Below, one piece after another: positions 19,244 to 28,179 of a stretch of DNA of 64,000 bases. Below the pieces are notes generated by a model. The model did not search any database. It was not told where the DNA came from and saw only the letters and a list, made by a program, of their open reading frames with translations. Location: assembly GCF_019603315.1 (NCBI RefSeq), contig NZ_CP080649.1, positions 3,689,089 to 3,753,088 on the forward strand, written 5' to 3'. Both the position numbers and the translations under genes were made by a program. This DNA is from Ruficoccus sp. ZRK36. GTDB taxonomy: Bacteria > Verrucomicrobiota > Verrucomicrobiia > Opitutales > Cerasicoccaceae. How positions within the stretch are numbered: position 1 is the first letter of the stretch; each line of letters begins with the position of its first letter.

Positions 19244-21436
19244 ATGCCCTGCAAAATCACCCTCATCGGAGCCGGCTCAGTCGTCTTCGCTAAAACCCTC
19301 ATCGGCGATATCCTGCGATTCCCCGAACTGGCTGATGCCACCATCTGCCTGATGGACATCGACCCGGCCCGCCTCAAGGTGGCCGACGTGATGATGAAGC
19401 GCATCGCGCAGAAGCTCGGCGTGCCCGCTCGTATCGAGTCCACCATGGATCAGCGTGAGGCCGTCCGCGACGCCAACTACGTCATCTGCACCATTCAGGT
19501 CGGCGGCTTCAAGCCCGGCACGGTGACCGACTTTGAGATCCCGGCTAAGTACGGGCTCAAGCAGACCATCGCCGACACGCTGGGCGTGGGGGGTGTCTTC
19601 CGCGCCCTGCGCACCATCCCGGTCATCAACGGTATCGCCCGCGACATCGCCGATGTCGGCCGCCCCGGCTGTCTGTTGCTGAACTACACCAACCCGATGG
19701 CCATGAACTGCTGGGCCGTCGAGGAAGCCGTCGGCATCCCGCATGTGGGCCTCTGCCACTCGGTCTTTGGCACCGCCAACCTGCTCAGCCGCTTCGCCAA
19801 GCTGCCCGCTGAGGATGTGAACTACCTCGTGGCCGGGATCAACCACATGGCCTTTTTCCTGAAGTTCCAGTACAAGGGCCAGGACGCCTACCCGCTCCTC
19901 TACAAGGCCCTCGAAGACCCCGAGCGCCGGCACGAGCTGGTGCGCTTCGAGATGATGCGCCGCACCGGCTACTTCGTCACCGAGTCCAGTGAGCACCAGA
20001 GCGAGTACGTCCCGTACTTCATCAAGCACGGCGAGGAGATGATCGAGCGCTTCAGCATCCCGATCAACGAGTACATCCGCCGCTGCGAGGCCATTGTCAG
20101 CACCTGGAAGGAAACCGAGGCCAACCTGCTGGGCAAGGACGGGGACATCGAAATCAAGCCGCAGTCCCATGAGTACGGCTCGTACATCATCCACTCACTG
20201 GAGAGCGGCCAACCGCGCACCGTTTACGGCAATATCCCGAACAAGGGCACCATCGCGAACCTGCCCGACCGCTGTAATGTCGAGGTCCCCTGCCTCGTGG
20301 ACGGCACTGGCCTGCACCCGGTCAAGGTCGGCGCACTGCCTCCGCAGCTTGCCGCCATCTGCATGAGCAACATCAACGTGCAGGAGTTGACCGTGAAGGC
20401 CGCCCTCACCGGCAAGCGCGAGCACATCTACCACGCCGTCATGATGGACCCCAACGCGGCCTCCACCCTCTCTCTCGACAACATCTGGGCCATGTGCGAC
20501 GAGATGATCGAGGAGCACCAGCAAAACGGCCTGCTGGGCGAGTTCAGCCCTGTACTGAAAAACACCGGGCGCGGCTTCACAGGGATCGGTGACCGCGTCA
20601 TCGCCCGCCTCGACGCCAAGGGCGCCTTTGCCACTGCCGAAGGCGGCGTAAACACGCTCAGCCTGAGCATTGAGAATCCGACCGACGAGCCCTTCGAGGT
20701 CGCCTTTACCCTGCGCCCGCAGGACGCGCGCATGCGCCTCAACGGCGACGAAAATGTCTCGCTCACCATCCCGGCCCAAAGCACCGAGACAGCCGAGTTT
20801 ACCACTGAGAACGTGGAGCCCATCAATGAGCCCTACCGTGTCGCGCTGAAGAACGACGATCTGCAGGTGCTCGCCATCGGCGCCTACCTGCAGCCACGTG
20901 TGATGCTCGAAAACGACGAGGACGGCTGCGCCCACTTCGCCATGAAGCTGTCGGGCTTCGACGCAGTGGAAGGCTCGCTCGCCAAGGACGGCGACAACCT
21001 GCGCGTCTCGATCAAGGTCCACGACTCCGACATCAAGGAGTGTCTCGACCACCGCAAGAACGGCTCCTATGTGCGCCTGCTCTTCGCAGACCCGGCCCAC
21101 TCTGACAGGATTGAGGAGGCGGTGCTGCGGCCGGGCTACGACGGCGGCGATCCGGTCTTGCTGGACGGAGCGAGCAAAACGATCGAGGGAGCAAGCGTCA
21201 CTCAGCGGACGACCCCGATGTACTACGAAGCCGACCTTACGCTACCGTTGGTCGGGCTGAACCTGGACCCATCGCTGGACGGCCTGCTCTTCGACTGTAT
21301 CTGCAACCTCGGTGCCCTGGGCGATGCCCACTCCGGCGGCCAGACCAGCCTCGGCGGAAAGGTAGAATGGAACCCCACCAGCGGACATTTCGCCTGGGCC
21401 CAGCTCGCCTCCGCCACGGCGGGCGCACCGGCCTGA
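19244..21436 (+). CDS. GH4 family alpha-galactosidase with long C-terminal extension
   Basis: The 730-residue protein has an N-terminal GH4 domain (about 1-460) of the MelA/alpha-galactosidase type. It shows the NAD-binding loop GAGSVVFAKTL (9-19), NYTNPM (147-152), the metal-binding cysteine C171 in CHSVFGT and H201 in GINHM. GH4 enzymes cleave glycosides by an NAD- and Mn-dependent redox mechanism. Residues about 460-730 are additional and beta-rich; they may hold carbohydrate-binding modules (the last part recalls CBM9-like folds), but this is a guess. Typical GH4 proteins stop at 430-480 residues. There is no signal peptide, so the substrate must be imported. The divergent AraC gene and the convergent galactokinase fit melibiose- or raffinose-type catabolism. 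Confidence 0.88.
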   Translation: MPCKITLIGAGSVVFAKTLIGDILRFPELADATICLMDIDPARLKVADVMMKRIAQKLGVPARIESTMDQREAVRDANYVICTIQVGGFKPGTVTDFEIPAKYGLKQTIADTLGVGGVFRALRTIPVINGIARDIADVGRPGCLLLNYTNPMAMNCWAVEEAVGIPHVGLCHSVFGTANLLSRFAKLPAEDVNYLVAGINHMAFFLKFQYKGQDAYPLLYKALEDPERRHELVRFEMMRRTGYFVTESSEHQSEYVPYFIKHGEEMIERFSIPINEYIRRCEAIVSTWKETEANLLGKDGDIEIKPQSHEYGSYIIHSLESGQPRTVYGNIPNKGTIANLPDRCNVEVPCLVDGTGLHPVKVGALPPQLAAICMSNINVQELTVKAALTGKREHIYHAVMMDPNAASTLSLDNIWAMCDEMIEEHQQNGLLGEFSPVLKNTGRGFTGIGDRVIARLDAKGAFATAEGGVNTLSLSIENPTDEPFEVAFTLRPQDARMRLNGDENVSLTIPAQSTETAEFTTENVEPINEPYRVALKNDDLQVLAIGAYLQPRVMLENDEDGCAHFAMKLSGFDAVEGSLAKDGDNLRVSIKVHDSDIKECLDHRKNGSYVRLLFADPAHSDRIEEAVLRPGYDGGDPVLLDGASKTIEGASVTQRTTPMYYEADLTLPLVGLNLDPSLDGLLFDCICNLGALGDAHSGGQTSLGGKVEWNPTSGHFAWAQLASATAGAPA

Positions 21437-21490
21437 GTCTGATGTAACGCCTGCAAACCCTTCACCGGGTCTTCGCGACCCACAAAGAAA

Positions 21491-21517
21491 GCCGGACGGG
21501 AAACCGTCCGGCTTTTT
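21491..21517 (+). terminator. Rho-independent terminator after the GH4 gene
   Basis: GCCGGACGG pairs perfectly with CCGTCCGGC around GAAA and is followed by TTTTT. It lies 54 bases past the stop. The A-rich left flank may let it also end convergent galactokinase transcripts. Confidence 0.88.
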
Positions 21518-21550
21518 GCTGTCGTAAATACGATGCTCGCAGCGAGAGGC

Positions 21551-22717
21551 TCACACCCCTGCCGGGGCGACGATGTGCGCGCCCTCGCCAGTACGGGTAT
21601 GGAAGACCTTCGGGCTGTGTCCGAAGCGCTCATTGTAACGGGCGCAGGCTTCCTCGGCGATCGCCTCAGAGAAGGTCCCATCGGTCACGGCCATAACGGC
21701 CCCGCCGAAACCACCGCCGGTCAAACGGGCGCCATGGACGCCGGGGAGGTTCTTCAGCTCGTCCACGAGGAAGTCCAGCTCGTCGCAGCTGTTTTCAAAG
21801 TCATGCCGCGAGCTTTCGTGCGAAGCGATGAGCAGGTTCCCCATGCGCTCGAGATCGCCGTCCTGCAGGGCTGAAGCCATCTCATGCACACGCATGCTCT
21901 CGGTGATGACGTGGCGGGCGCGCTTGAGAAGGATTTCGGACATCTGCCCGGACACGCTGTCGAGCTGCAGCAGCGAGGCATCAGCCAGACACTCCAGCTC
22001 GGGGTACTTGACCTTCAGGATGTCGTACGCCTCCATGCACTCCTTGTGACGGTCGGCGTAGAAAGAGTCGATCAGCGCGTGCTTTTTCTGGGAGTTGAAG
22101 ACCCAGAAGTGGACACCGGCGGGCATGGGCACGCGGTCAAAGGTCTCGGTCTTGCAGTCGATGGTGACGATGTGGTCCTTTTCACCGAAGGCGCTGACGC
22201 CCTGGTCGAGGATGCCACAGGGCATACCGACAAACTCGTTCTCGGCCTTGCGGCCAAAGCGGGCCATCTGCTTGCGGTCGGCGTCAAAGCCGAAGGCGGA
22301 CTTGTAGGCGTAGGCAGCGGCCAGCTCAAAGGCAGCGCTGCTGCTCATGCCCGCGCCGGGAGGCAGCGTGCTGGCGAGCGCCATCTTGAAGCCGCCCGGC
22401 ATATCGAGCCCGCTCTCACGCATGGCGTTAAAGACGCCCAGCGGGTAGTTGGCCCAGCTGTTGTTACCCTCCAGCGGCTTCAGATCGGTGAGGTCGACGA
22501 CGACCTGCCCCTCGAGCTTACGGTCTACCAGTACCGCTGTCGGCTCCGGAGTACGCGTGAGCGCGATCGAGATCACACAGTCCACAGCCACGCCCATCAC
22601 GGGCCCGCCATTATAGTCGGTGTGATTGCCGATGAATTCCAGACGACCGGGAGCCATGGCGAGATGCTCGGGCTCTTCGCCAAAGTGTTCTTTAAAGCAG
22701 GTGACGACTTCTTTCAT
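21551..22717 (-). CDS. galK: Galactokinase
   Basis: The 388-residue GHMP kinase phosphorylates galactose to galactose-1-phosphate with ATP, the first Leloir step. It has the galactokinase signature PGRLEFIGNHTDYNGG (about residues 23-38), the ATP-binding loop LPPGAGMSSSAAFE (about 118-131), catalytic GILDQ and the C-terminal LTGGGFGG. Length is typical. It converges with the alpha-galactosidase gene, whose product would release galactose. No galT or galE is in the window. A terminator for the HU gene separates it from upstream transcription, so it probably has its own promoter or depends on readthrough. Confidence 0.95.
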   Translation of the reverse strand: MKEVVTCFKEHFGEEPEHLAMAPGRLEFIGNHTDYNGGPVMGVAVDCVISIALTRTPEPTAVLVDRKLEGQVVVDLTDLKPLEGNNSWANYPLGVFNAMRESGLDMPGGFKMALASTLPPGAGMSSSAAFELAAAYAYKSAFGFDADRKQMARFGRKAENEFVGMPCGILDQGVSAFGEKDHIVTIDCKTETFDRVPMPAGVHFWVFNSQKKHALIDSFYADRHKECMEAYDILKVKYPELECLADASLLQLDSVSGQMSEILLKRARHVITESMRVHEMASALQDGDLERMGNLLIASHESSRHDFENSCDELDFLVDELKNLPGVHGARLTGGGFGGAVMAVTDGTFSEAIAEEACARYNERFGHSPKVFHTRTGEGAHIVAPAGV

Positions 22718-22726
22718 GGTACAAAG

Positions 22727-22755
22727 AAAAAGCCCGCAGTTACTGCGGGCTTTCT
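22727..22755 (-). terminator. Rho-independent terminator between the HU gene and galK
   Basis: On the minus strand AAAGCCCGCAG and CTGCGGGCTTT pair around TAA and the stem runs into TTTTTC. It begins 23 bases past the HU stop codon. Confidence 0.85.
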
Positions 22756-22778
22756 CAAGTCTAAAATGACGGAACAGA

Positions 22779-23054
22779 TTAGAGAATGCCCTTCAGGCCG
22801 GCACCCGGCTTGAACTTGACAGTCTTGGAAGCGGCAATCTTGATCTTCTCACCCGTCTTCGGGTTGACGCCGGTGCGGGCGGCACGCTTGGTGACGGAGA
22901 AAGTACCGAAACCGATGAGCTGAACAGCCTTATCCTTTTTCACGCCCTTTTTGACAGCGTCGAGAAAGGCGTCAACGGCACGTTCGGCCTGAGCCTTGGA
23001 AGTGTCTTTACCGAGTTGCTTTTGCACTTCGATAACAAGCTCTGCTTTATTCAT
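22779..23054 (-). CDS. HU/IHF-family DNA-binding protein
   Basis: This protein is 91 residues from the ATG at 23054 (MNKAELVIEVQKQLGKD). The longer upstream frame is not needed, because HU proteins are about 90 residues and start MNKAELI. The beta-arm region GFGTFSVTKRAARTGVNPKTGEKI matches the HU/IHF signature. It bends and compacts chromosomal DNA as a homo- or heterodimer. It is a single-gene unit with its own terminator. A perfect 7-3-7 palindrome lies about 75 bases upstream and may be an operator. Whether it is HU or IHF cannot be settled; the N-terminus favours HU. Confidence 0.95.
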   Translation of the reverse strand: MNKAELVIEVQKQLGKDTSKAQAERAVDAFLDAVKKGVKKDKAVQLIGFGTFSVTKRAARTGVNPKTGEKIKIAASKTVKFKPGAGLKGIL

Positions 23055-23129
23055 ATTGGTATAGATGTATTGGATGTTTACGGTTTGAGAATACAATGCC
23101 GATTAGGTAGGTGTCAGCTATGCACCGTC

Positions 23130-23146
23130 AACCCAAATATTGGGTT
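23130..23146. promoter_or_regulatory. Perfect palindrome upstream of the HU gene, possible operator
   Basis: AACCCAA and TTGGGTT are separated by ATA. On the minus strand the right arm overlaps TTGACG, a good -35 match for the HU gene, though the -10 is weak. The palindrome also lies 32 bases past the stop of the upstream small gene and has no T run. Confidence 0.35.
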
Positions 23147-23178
23147 CAACCGGCCTTTTTTTGAGGTTTCGTGCGGGT

Positions 23179-23400
23179 TCAGCCCTTTTCTGGCGGGGGA
23201 TCGGTCCAAACCTCCCCCTGTCGCCCCCTGACCATCAGCCTCAGAAGGTGGTCCATGGCCTCAACCTGCTTGATATTGCGTTCGAGGGCAATTTGCTCCG
23301 AACGTTTCCATAATTGACGGGCCATAACGGGGGCCTGCTCAGGGCTCGCTCCAAGGTTCTCGCAAAGCTTTTCCAGCTTTGATAGGTCCTGATCCGTCAT
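23179..23400 (-). CDS. Small conserved-looking protein coupled to the ygfZ-like gene
   Basis: This is a 73-residue, mostly helical protein of unknown function, rich in charged residues and without a signal peptide or membrane segment. It has no recognisable family motif. Its ATG overlaps the stop codon of the upstream YgfZ-like gene by four bases (ATGA), which strongly suggests translational coupling and argues that it is a real gene. It is the last gene of that two-gene unit. A role with the upstream folate-binding protein is only inferred from the coupling. Confidence 0.7.
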   Translation of the reverse strand: MTDQDLSKLEKLCENLGASPEQAPVMARQLWKRSEQIALERNIKQVEAMDHLLRLMVRGRQGEVWTDPPPEKG

Positions 23401-24290
23401 CCCAGTGCCCCCCTGACCGTAACTGCCCCAGCCCCGACAACGCTCAACGCAGTCCCTTCGGTCAGCGCGCGCTTTTTCAGCATGGCCAATCCGATGACGG
23501 AACCCTCGCGGGCTGCAGCCGAGCGCAGCTCGCCCACAGCCTTACCTTCGGAATTAAGTATCTCTACTGGGAGGGATTCCGGAAGCTTCTCCAAGTCAAT
23601 CTGATGCAGCGCCCGCTGGGTCCGCCCCATCGCGTGCAGGCGGGCCATCACCTCCTGCCCCAGATAGCAGCCCTTATTAAATGAGACAGCGACTTTCTCC
23701 AGCCCGCCCTCCTGCGGCAGGTCGCCGGGGCCGATATCCACCGGCACCAGCGGGACACCCGCCGCGATACGCTCGTAGGCGAGGATCGAGGGGTCGGCGT
23801 TGAGCTCCAGGCCCTCCGGCAGGCTGTAGAGCCAGAGGGTCTCGCGGTCTGGACTCCGGGAATGCCGACCCGCGAAACACACCGCGGCGGGTGTACTCTT
23901 ACCAGCGGGCCTCGGTGTCACAGGGATAAAGATCCCATCGGCAGGCACATCATTCTCATCCAGGCCGATTTCAACCACCAGGCAGGCAGTTTCCGTTAAA
24001 TCCTCAATCTCGACCTCGTCGGCGATGATGTTCTCCTCCAGCTTGGCGATGAGGGAATCCGCCGGGCAGCCATAGCTCAGCAGCAGGTAGTCTTCCGGGC
24101 CGAGCCAAAAGATCAGGCTGTCAGCGCAGACCTTGCCCTTGCGGTCGAGCCAGAGCCCGTAGCAGTATTGGCCACGCTGGAGGTTACGTAAGTCGTTGGA
24201 GCACTGGCTCTGCAGGTAGTCGGGAGCATCTTCGCCCGTCACCCGCAGGACGGCGGCAGGCTGGAATTTGGTGGTGAGAGGAGTCGGCAT
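23397..24290 (-). CDS. ygfZ: YgfZ/GcvT-like folate-binding protein
   Basis: The 297-residue protein belongs to the aminomethyltransferase-like folate-binding family. The diagnostic loop KGCYLGQEV near residues 201-209, followed by MARLHAMGRTQRAL, corresponds to the YgfZ signature KGC[YF]xGQE. In E. coli YgfZ uses tetrahydrofolate and supports assembly or repair of some iron-sulfur clusters, including in MiaB. The glycine-cleavage T-protein itself is longer, about 360 residues, so a housekeeping Fe-S role is more likely. The protein is cytosolic. The gene is followed by a translationally coupled 73-residue protein. Confidence 0.88.
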   Translation of the reverse strand: MPTPLTTKFQPAAVLRVTGEDAPDYLQSQCSNDLRNLQRGQYCYGLWLDRKGKVCADSLIFWLGPEDYLLLSYGCPADSLIAKLEENIIADEVEIEDLTETACLVVEIGLDENDVPADGIFIPVTPRPAGKSTPAAVCFAGRHSRSPDRETLWLYSLPEGLELNADPSILAYERIAAGVPLVPVDIGPGDLPQEGGLEKVAVSFNKGCYLGQEVMARLHAMGRTQRALHQIDLEKLPESLPVEILNSEGKAVGELRSAAAREGSVIGLAMLKKRALTEGTALSVVGAGAVTVRGALG

Positions 24291-24399
24291 AAGGAGAAAT
24301 TTGTAAAAAAGCTGAACCGGATTAAACGGAGGTTGTCCAAGAATAGCCTTGAAAAGACCGCCCGCGTCAAACGTGATATGACCTTTTTATATAGATCCC

Positions 24400-25464
<1,065 letters not shown>

Positions 25465-25552
25465 TCTGAATCAGTAATCATTATCTCATCCCGTTATCCA
25501 AATGAGCGCAACTAATGTCCTTTATAAAGGTAACCCGTATCGAAGCAAAACC

Positions 25553-26539
25553 ATGAGCAAAGCACCTATTCGTGTCGCAGTCACTGGCGCCGCCGGTCAA
25601 ATCGGCTACGCCCTCCTCTTCCGCATCGCATCTGGCCAGATGTTCGGCCCCGACCAGCCGGTCGCCCTGAACCTGATCGAAATTGAACCCGGCATGAACG
25701 CCCTCAAGGGTGTCGCCATGGAGCTGGAAGACTGTGCCTTCCCGCTGCTGACCGAGGTCGTCCAGACCTCCGACCTGAACGTCGGCTTCAAGGACGTCAA
25801 CTGGGCCCTGCTCGTCGGTAGTGTGCCGCGCAAGAAGGGCATGGAGCGCGCTGAGCTGCTCGGCATCAACGGCAAGATCTTCGTCGGCCAGGGTAAGGCC
25901 ATCAACGACAACGCCGCCAAGGATGTGCGCGTACTCGTCGTGGGTAACCCCTGCAACACGAACTGCCTGATCGCCATGCAGAACGCCCCGGACGTCCCCA
26001 ACGACCGCTTCTTCGCGATGACCCGCCTGGACGAAAACCGCGCCAAGAGCCAGCTCGCCGTCAAGGCCGGCGTGCCCGTCAGCGCCGTCTCCAACCTCTG
26101 CGTGTGGGGCAACCACTCCCCGACCATGTTCGCCGACTTCACCAACGCGAAGATCGACGGCAAGCCCGCCACCGAAGTCATCACCGACAAGGAATGGCTC
26201 GAAGAAACCTTCCTGCCCGTCGTCGGCAAGCGTGGCGCCGCCATCATCGAAGCCCGTGGTGCCTCCTCCGCTGCCTCCGCCGCCAACGCCGTCGTTGACA
26301 CCGTGGTCAGCCTGACCACCCCGACCGCTCCCGGCGACTTCCACAGCGTCTGCGTCTGCTCCAGCGGCGAATACGGTGCCCCCAAGGACATCATCACCTC
26401 CCTGCCGATCAAGAGCGACGGCACCAAGTGGGAAGTGGTCAAGGGCATCCAGCTGAACGACTTCGCCAAGGCCAAGATCCAGGTCTCCATCGACGAGCTG
26501 ACCTCCGAGAAGGAAACCGCCATGTCCGCCCTCGCCTAA
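25553..26539 (+). CDS. mdh: Malate dehydrogenase
   Basis: The 328-residue protein interconverts malate and oxaloacetate with NAD in the TCA cycle. The ATG at 25553 ([19 protein letters not shown]) gives the normal length; an upstream in-frame ATG at 25502 would add 17 atypical residues. It belongs to the cytosolic-type MDH group of about 330 residues. The Rossmann loop is GAAGQIGY; substrate and catalytic residues are seen in [34 protein letters not shown] and [11 protein letters not shown] with the catalytic histidine. It is followed by its own terminator and forms a single-gene unit. Confidence 0.95.
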   Translation: MSKAPIRVAVTGAAGQIGYALLFRIASGQMFGPDQPVALNLIEIEPGMNALKGVAMELEDCAFPLLTEVVQTSDLNVGFKDVNWALLVGSVPRKKGMERAELLGINGKIFVGQGKAINDNAAKDVRVLVVGNPCNTNCLIAMQNAPDVPNDRFFAMTRLDENRAKSQLAVKAGVPVSAVSNLCVWGNHSPTMFADFTNAKIDGKPATEVITDKEWLEETFLPVVGKRGAAIIEARGASSAASAANAVVDTVVSLTTPTAPGDFHSVCVCSSGEYGAPKDIITSLPIKSDGTKWEVVKGIQLNDFAKAKIQVSIDELTSEKETAMSALA

Positions 26540-26603
26540 AGCGAGCGCCCCACGGTATCCAATCCAAATAACGCACGCGGCCCTCACGCCGCACCCTTTT
26601 CAA

Positions 26604-26629
26604 GCCCGGCAGCAATGCCGGGCTTTTTG
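26604..26629 (+). terminator. Rho-independent terminator after mdh
   Basis: GCCCGGCA and TGCCGGGC pair perfectly around GCAA and are followed by TTTTTG. The hairpin repeat cluster begins within ten bases. Confidence 0.88.
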
Positions 26630-26634
26630 TTTTT

Positions 26635-26717
26635 CCGGGGCTGCGCGCCCCGGACCCGCGGCAGGCAGAGCCTGCACTTTCGATTCAGGACTCGTGCTAC
26701 GCACAAGTCCTGAATCG
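26635..26717. repeat. Three consecutive hairpins downstream of mdh
   Basis: Hairpins occur at 26635-26653 (CCGGGG...CCCCGG), 26661-26675 (GCAGGC-AGA-GCCTGC) and 26681-26717 (16-base arms with one mismatch around TAC). The first two, the linker GGACCCGCGGC and the following TGCACTTTCGAT closely match the left half of the element at 27644-27777, but the third stem is different. It looks like a related, partial copy. The following 26718-26778 has no recognisable feature. Confidence 0.7.
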
Positions 26718-26778
26718 TCATTGAGCTCGGTCCTGTCGCACCTCAGTTCCCAATTAACGCTTCATCGCCATAAAGAAT

Positions 26779-26891
26779 GGTGTCGACCCAGTTTTGATAT
26801 TCGTATCTCAGCGTTTGTGCAAAGCAGAGCCTCTGCTTTGCACAAACGCTGACACGATGCGCAGCATCGAAAGTGCAGGTCCGGCTGGACC
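26779..26891 (-). repeat. Multi-hairpin intergenic element, copy A
   Basis: Read on the minus strand it has a GGTCC-AGCC-GGACC hairpin (26878-26891), conserved TGCACTTTCGATGCTGCGC ending in the small hairpin CGATGC...GCATCG (26855-26869), and TGTCAG. A perfect 21-base inverted repeat (26809-26829 with 26831-26851) follows, then ATCAAAACTGGGTCGACACC (26779-26798). The flanking blocks recur almost identically at 27644-27777 around an unrelated stem. A 79-codon open frame crossing the element is taken to be fortuitous. Confidence 0.75.
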
Positions 26892-26910
26892 AGCAATCTT
26901 CAAGGAGCGT

Positions 26911-26982
26911 AGGGGCAGAGCCCCTCAATCGGATCAAACGCCGTGCGTTTGCTGCGGGGCGTGGGGGTGCATAACCCCCCAC
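26911..26982. repeat. Three further short hairpins downstream of recR
   Basis: AGGGGC-AGA-GCCCCT is at 26911-26925, AAACGC-CGT-GCGTTT at 26936-26950 and GTGGGGG...CCCCCAC at 26961-26982. The last is flanked by A7 on the plus strand, so it is not a standard terminator for the minus-strand recR. Together with the two preceding entries these fill the 469-base gap between mdh and recR. Confidence 0.6.
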
Positions 26983-27008
26983 AAAAAAACCTCTCCCTCC
27001 CCTGCCCT

Positions 27009-27605
27009 TCAGAAATCGCGGCGGCCGTCGAGGGCGCTTTTGAGAGTGGCGGAGTCGGCGTAGGTGATGCCGCCGCCGCTAGGCAGCCCAAAGCCGATGC
27101 GCGATAGGCGGATGTCTTCGCGCCCGGCCAGGAGCTCGTCCTGAATGTAGTGGCAGGTGGCCTCCCCCTCGATGTCGTTAGACAGGGCGAGGATCATTTC
27201 CTGCACTTCGCCGTCGTCGATGCGCTTGCGCAGGCTGGCGAAGTTCAGGTCGCCGGGGCCGACACCGTGCAGCGGCGAGAGCTTACCGTGGAGCACATGG
27301 TAAACGCCCCGGAACACACCCGAACGCTCGATCGCGAGCAAATCAGGGACGGTCTCGACGACACACGTCACCTCCCGGTGACGCGCCGGATCAGCGTAAA
27401 TGGCGCAGGTGTCGGACTCGGTCAGGTTGCCGGTGATGGGGCAACGGCGCAGATTGGCAGCCGCCTGCTGAAGCGCCTCGATCAATGGCTCCAGTCGCTC
27501 TGGCTTCTCCACCAGCAGGTGCAGCGCGATGCGCTCAGCCGAGCGGTAACCCAGCCCCGGCAACTGCTTTAAAAGCTGCTCCACCTTTTCCAGTGATTCC
27601 GACAT
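27009..27605 (-). CDS. recR: Recombination protein RecR with degenerate zinc motif
   Basis: The 198-residue protein starts at the ATG at 27605 (MSESLEKVEQLLKQLPGLG); the open frame extends upstream into repeat DNA. It has the helix-hairpin-helix start LPGLGYRSAERIALHLL, the Toprim region ALSNDIEGEATCHYI and C-terminal IGFGLPSGGGITYAD. RecR acts with RecO and RecF in loading RecA at gaps. The usual C-x2-C...C-x2-C zinc finger is incomplete: C55 and C67 remain, but the partner positions are T58 and Y70. It lies downstream of ybaB on the same strand, the common dnaX-ybaB-recR order, but 265 bases of hairpin repeats separate the two and dnaX is not here. Confidence 0.94.
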   Translation of the reverse strand: MSESLEKVEQLLKQLPGLGYRSAERIALHLLVEKPERLEPLIEALQQAAANLRRCPITGNLTESDTCAIYADPARHREVTCVVETVPDLLAIERSGVFRGVYHVLHGKLSPLHGVGPGDLNFASLRKRIDDGEVQEMILALSNDIEGEATCHYIQDELLAGREDIRLSRIGFGLPSGGGITYADSATLKSALDGRRDF

Positions 27606-27643
27606 GAGAGTTGATTGGATTTGGAGTGGTTTTGGGGGATAGC

Positions 27644-27777
27644 TGGGGCTGCGCGCCCCAGACCCGCGGCAAGCAGAGCTTGCATTTTCGATGCTGCGCA
27701 TCGTGTCAGTGATTGGCGAAAAGAGCTAGGCTCTTTTCGCCAATCACTGAGCAAAGCATCAAAACTGGGTCGCCACC
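27644..27777 (+). repeat. Multi-hairpin intergenic element, copy B
   Basis: In order it has TGGGGC...GCCCCA (27644-27660), GCAAGC-AGA-GCTTGC (27669-27683), TGCATTTTCGATGCTGCGC with hairpin CGATGC...GCATCG (27689-27703), and TGTCAG. A perfect 20-base stem (27707-27726 with 27730-27749, loop TAG) and ATCAAAACTGGGTCGCCACC (27758-27777) complete it. The flanks match copy A, which lies in opposite orientation on the other side of recR. The long stems share only their outermost CAGYG ends, yet both are perfectly paired. Confidence 0.75.
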
Positions 27778-27813
27778 AGTACTTCATCCAGCGGGGCAGC
27801 GAACGCAGTGAGC

Positions 27814-27870
27814 GATGGGGCAAAGCCCCATCCAGATGCGAAACATCTGCGGTGCAGGGCTGCGTCCTGC
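27814..27870. repeat. Three short hairpins just past the ybaB stop codon
   Basis: GATGGGGC-AAA-GCCCCATC is at 27814-27832, CAGATG-CGAAA-CATCTG at 27833-27849 and a GCAGG...CCTGC hairpin at 27854-27870. They abut the stop codon of ybaB. None has a T run on the minus strand. Confidence 0.55.
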
Positions 27871-28179
27871 CTACATGAAGCCGGGCATCTGGAAGCCAGC
27901 AGTGGCCTCAGACATTTTTTCCTCGTTGAGGGCCTTGGCCTTGGCGGCGGCGTCTTTGATGGCTTCGAGGAGGGTTTCCTGGACGATCTCGGCGTCCTCC
28001 TTGATAAACTCGGGGTCGATCTTCAGGTCGAGGAACTCGCCCTGGCCGTTGACCTTGACGGTCACAGCGCCACCACCGGCCGACACTTCCAGCTCGGTCG
28101 CAGTCAGCTCCTCCTGGATCTGCTCGACCTTTTGCTGCATTTTCTTCGCTTGCTTGAGTAATTTACCGACTCCTGCCAT
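27871..28179 (-). CDS. ybaB: YbaB/EbfC nucleoid-associated protein
   Basis: The 102-residue protein has the family layout: an N-terminal helix (LLKQAKKMQQKVEQIQEEL), beta strands with AGGGAVTVKVNGQGEFLDLKI and a C-terminal helical part ending FQMPGFM. EbfC proteins are dimers that bind DNA and are linked to recombination repair and gene regulation. It lies upstream of recR on the same strand, a widely conserved pairing, but the pair is split here by a hairpin-rich gap. It is divergent from the DUF1015 gene. Confidence 0.92.
   Translation of the reverse strand: MAGVGKLLKQAKKMQQKVEQIQEELTATELEVSAGGGAVTVKVNGQGEFLDLKIDPEFIKEDAEIVQETLLEAIKDAAAKAKALNEEKMSEATAGFQMPGFM

Noticed and set aside
26743..26982. 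79-codon minus-strand open frame across the hairpin array
   Set aside because: Its sequence is made of the repeat hairpins, with no independent coding signal.
26961..26982. GTGGGGG/CCCCCAC hairpin as recR terminator
   Set aside because: The T run is on the wrong side for minus-strand transcription.
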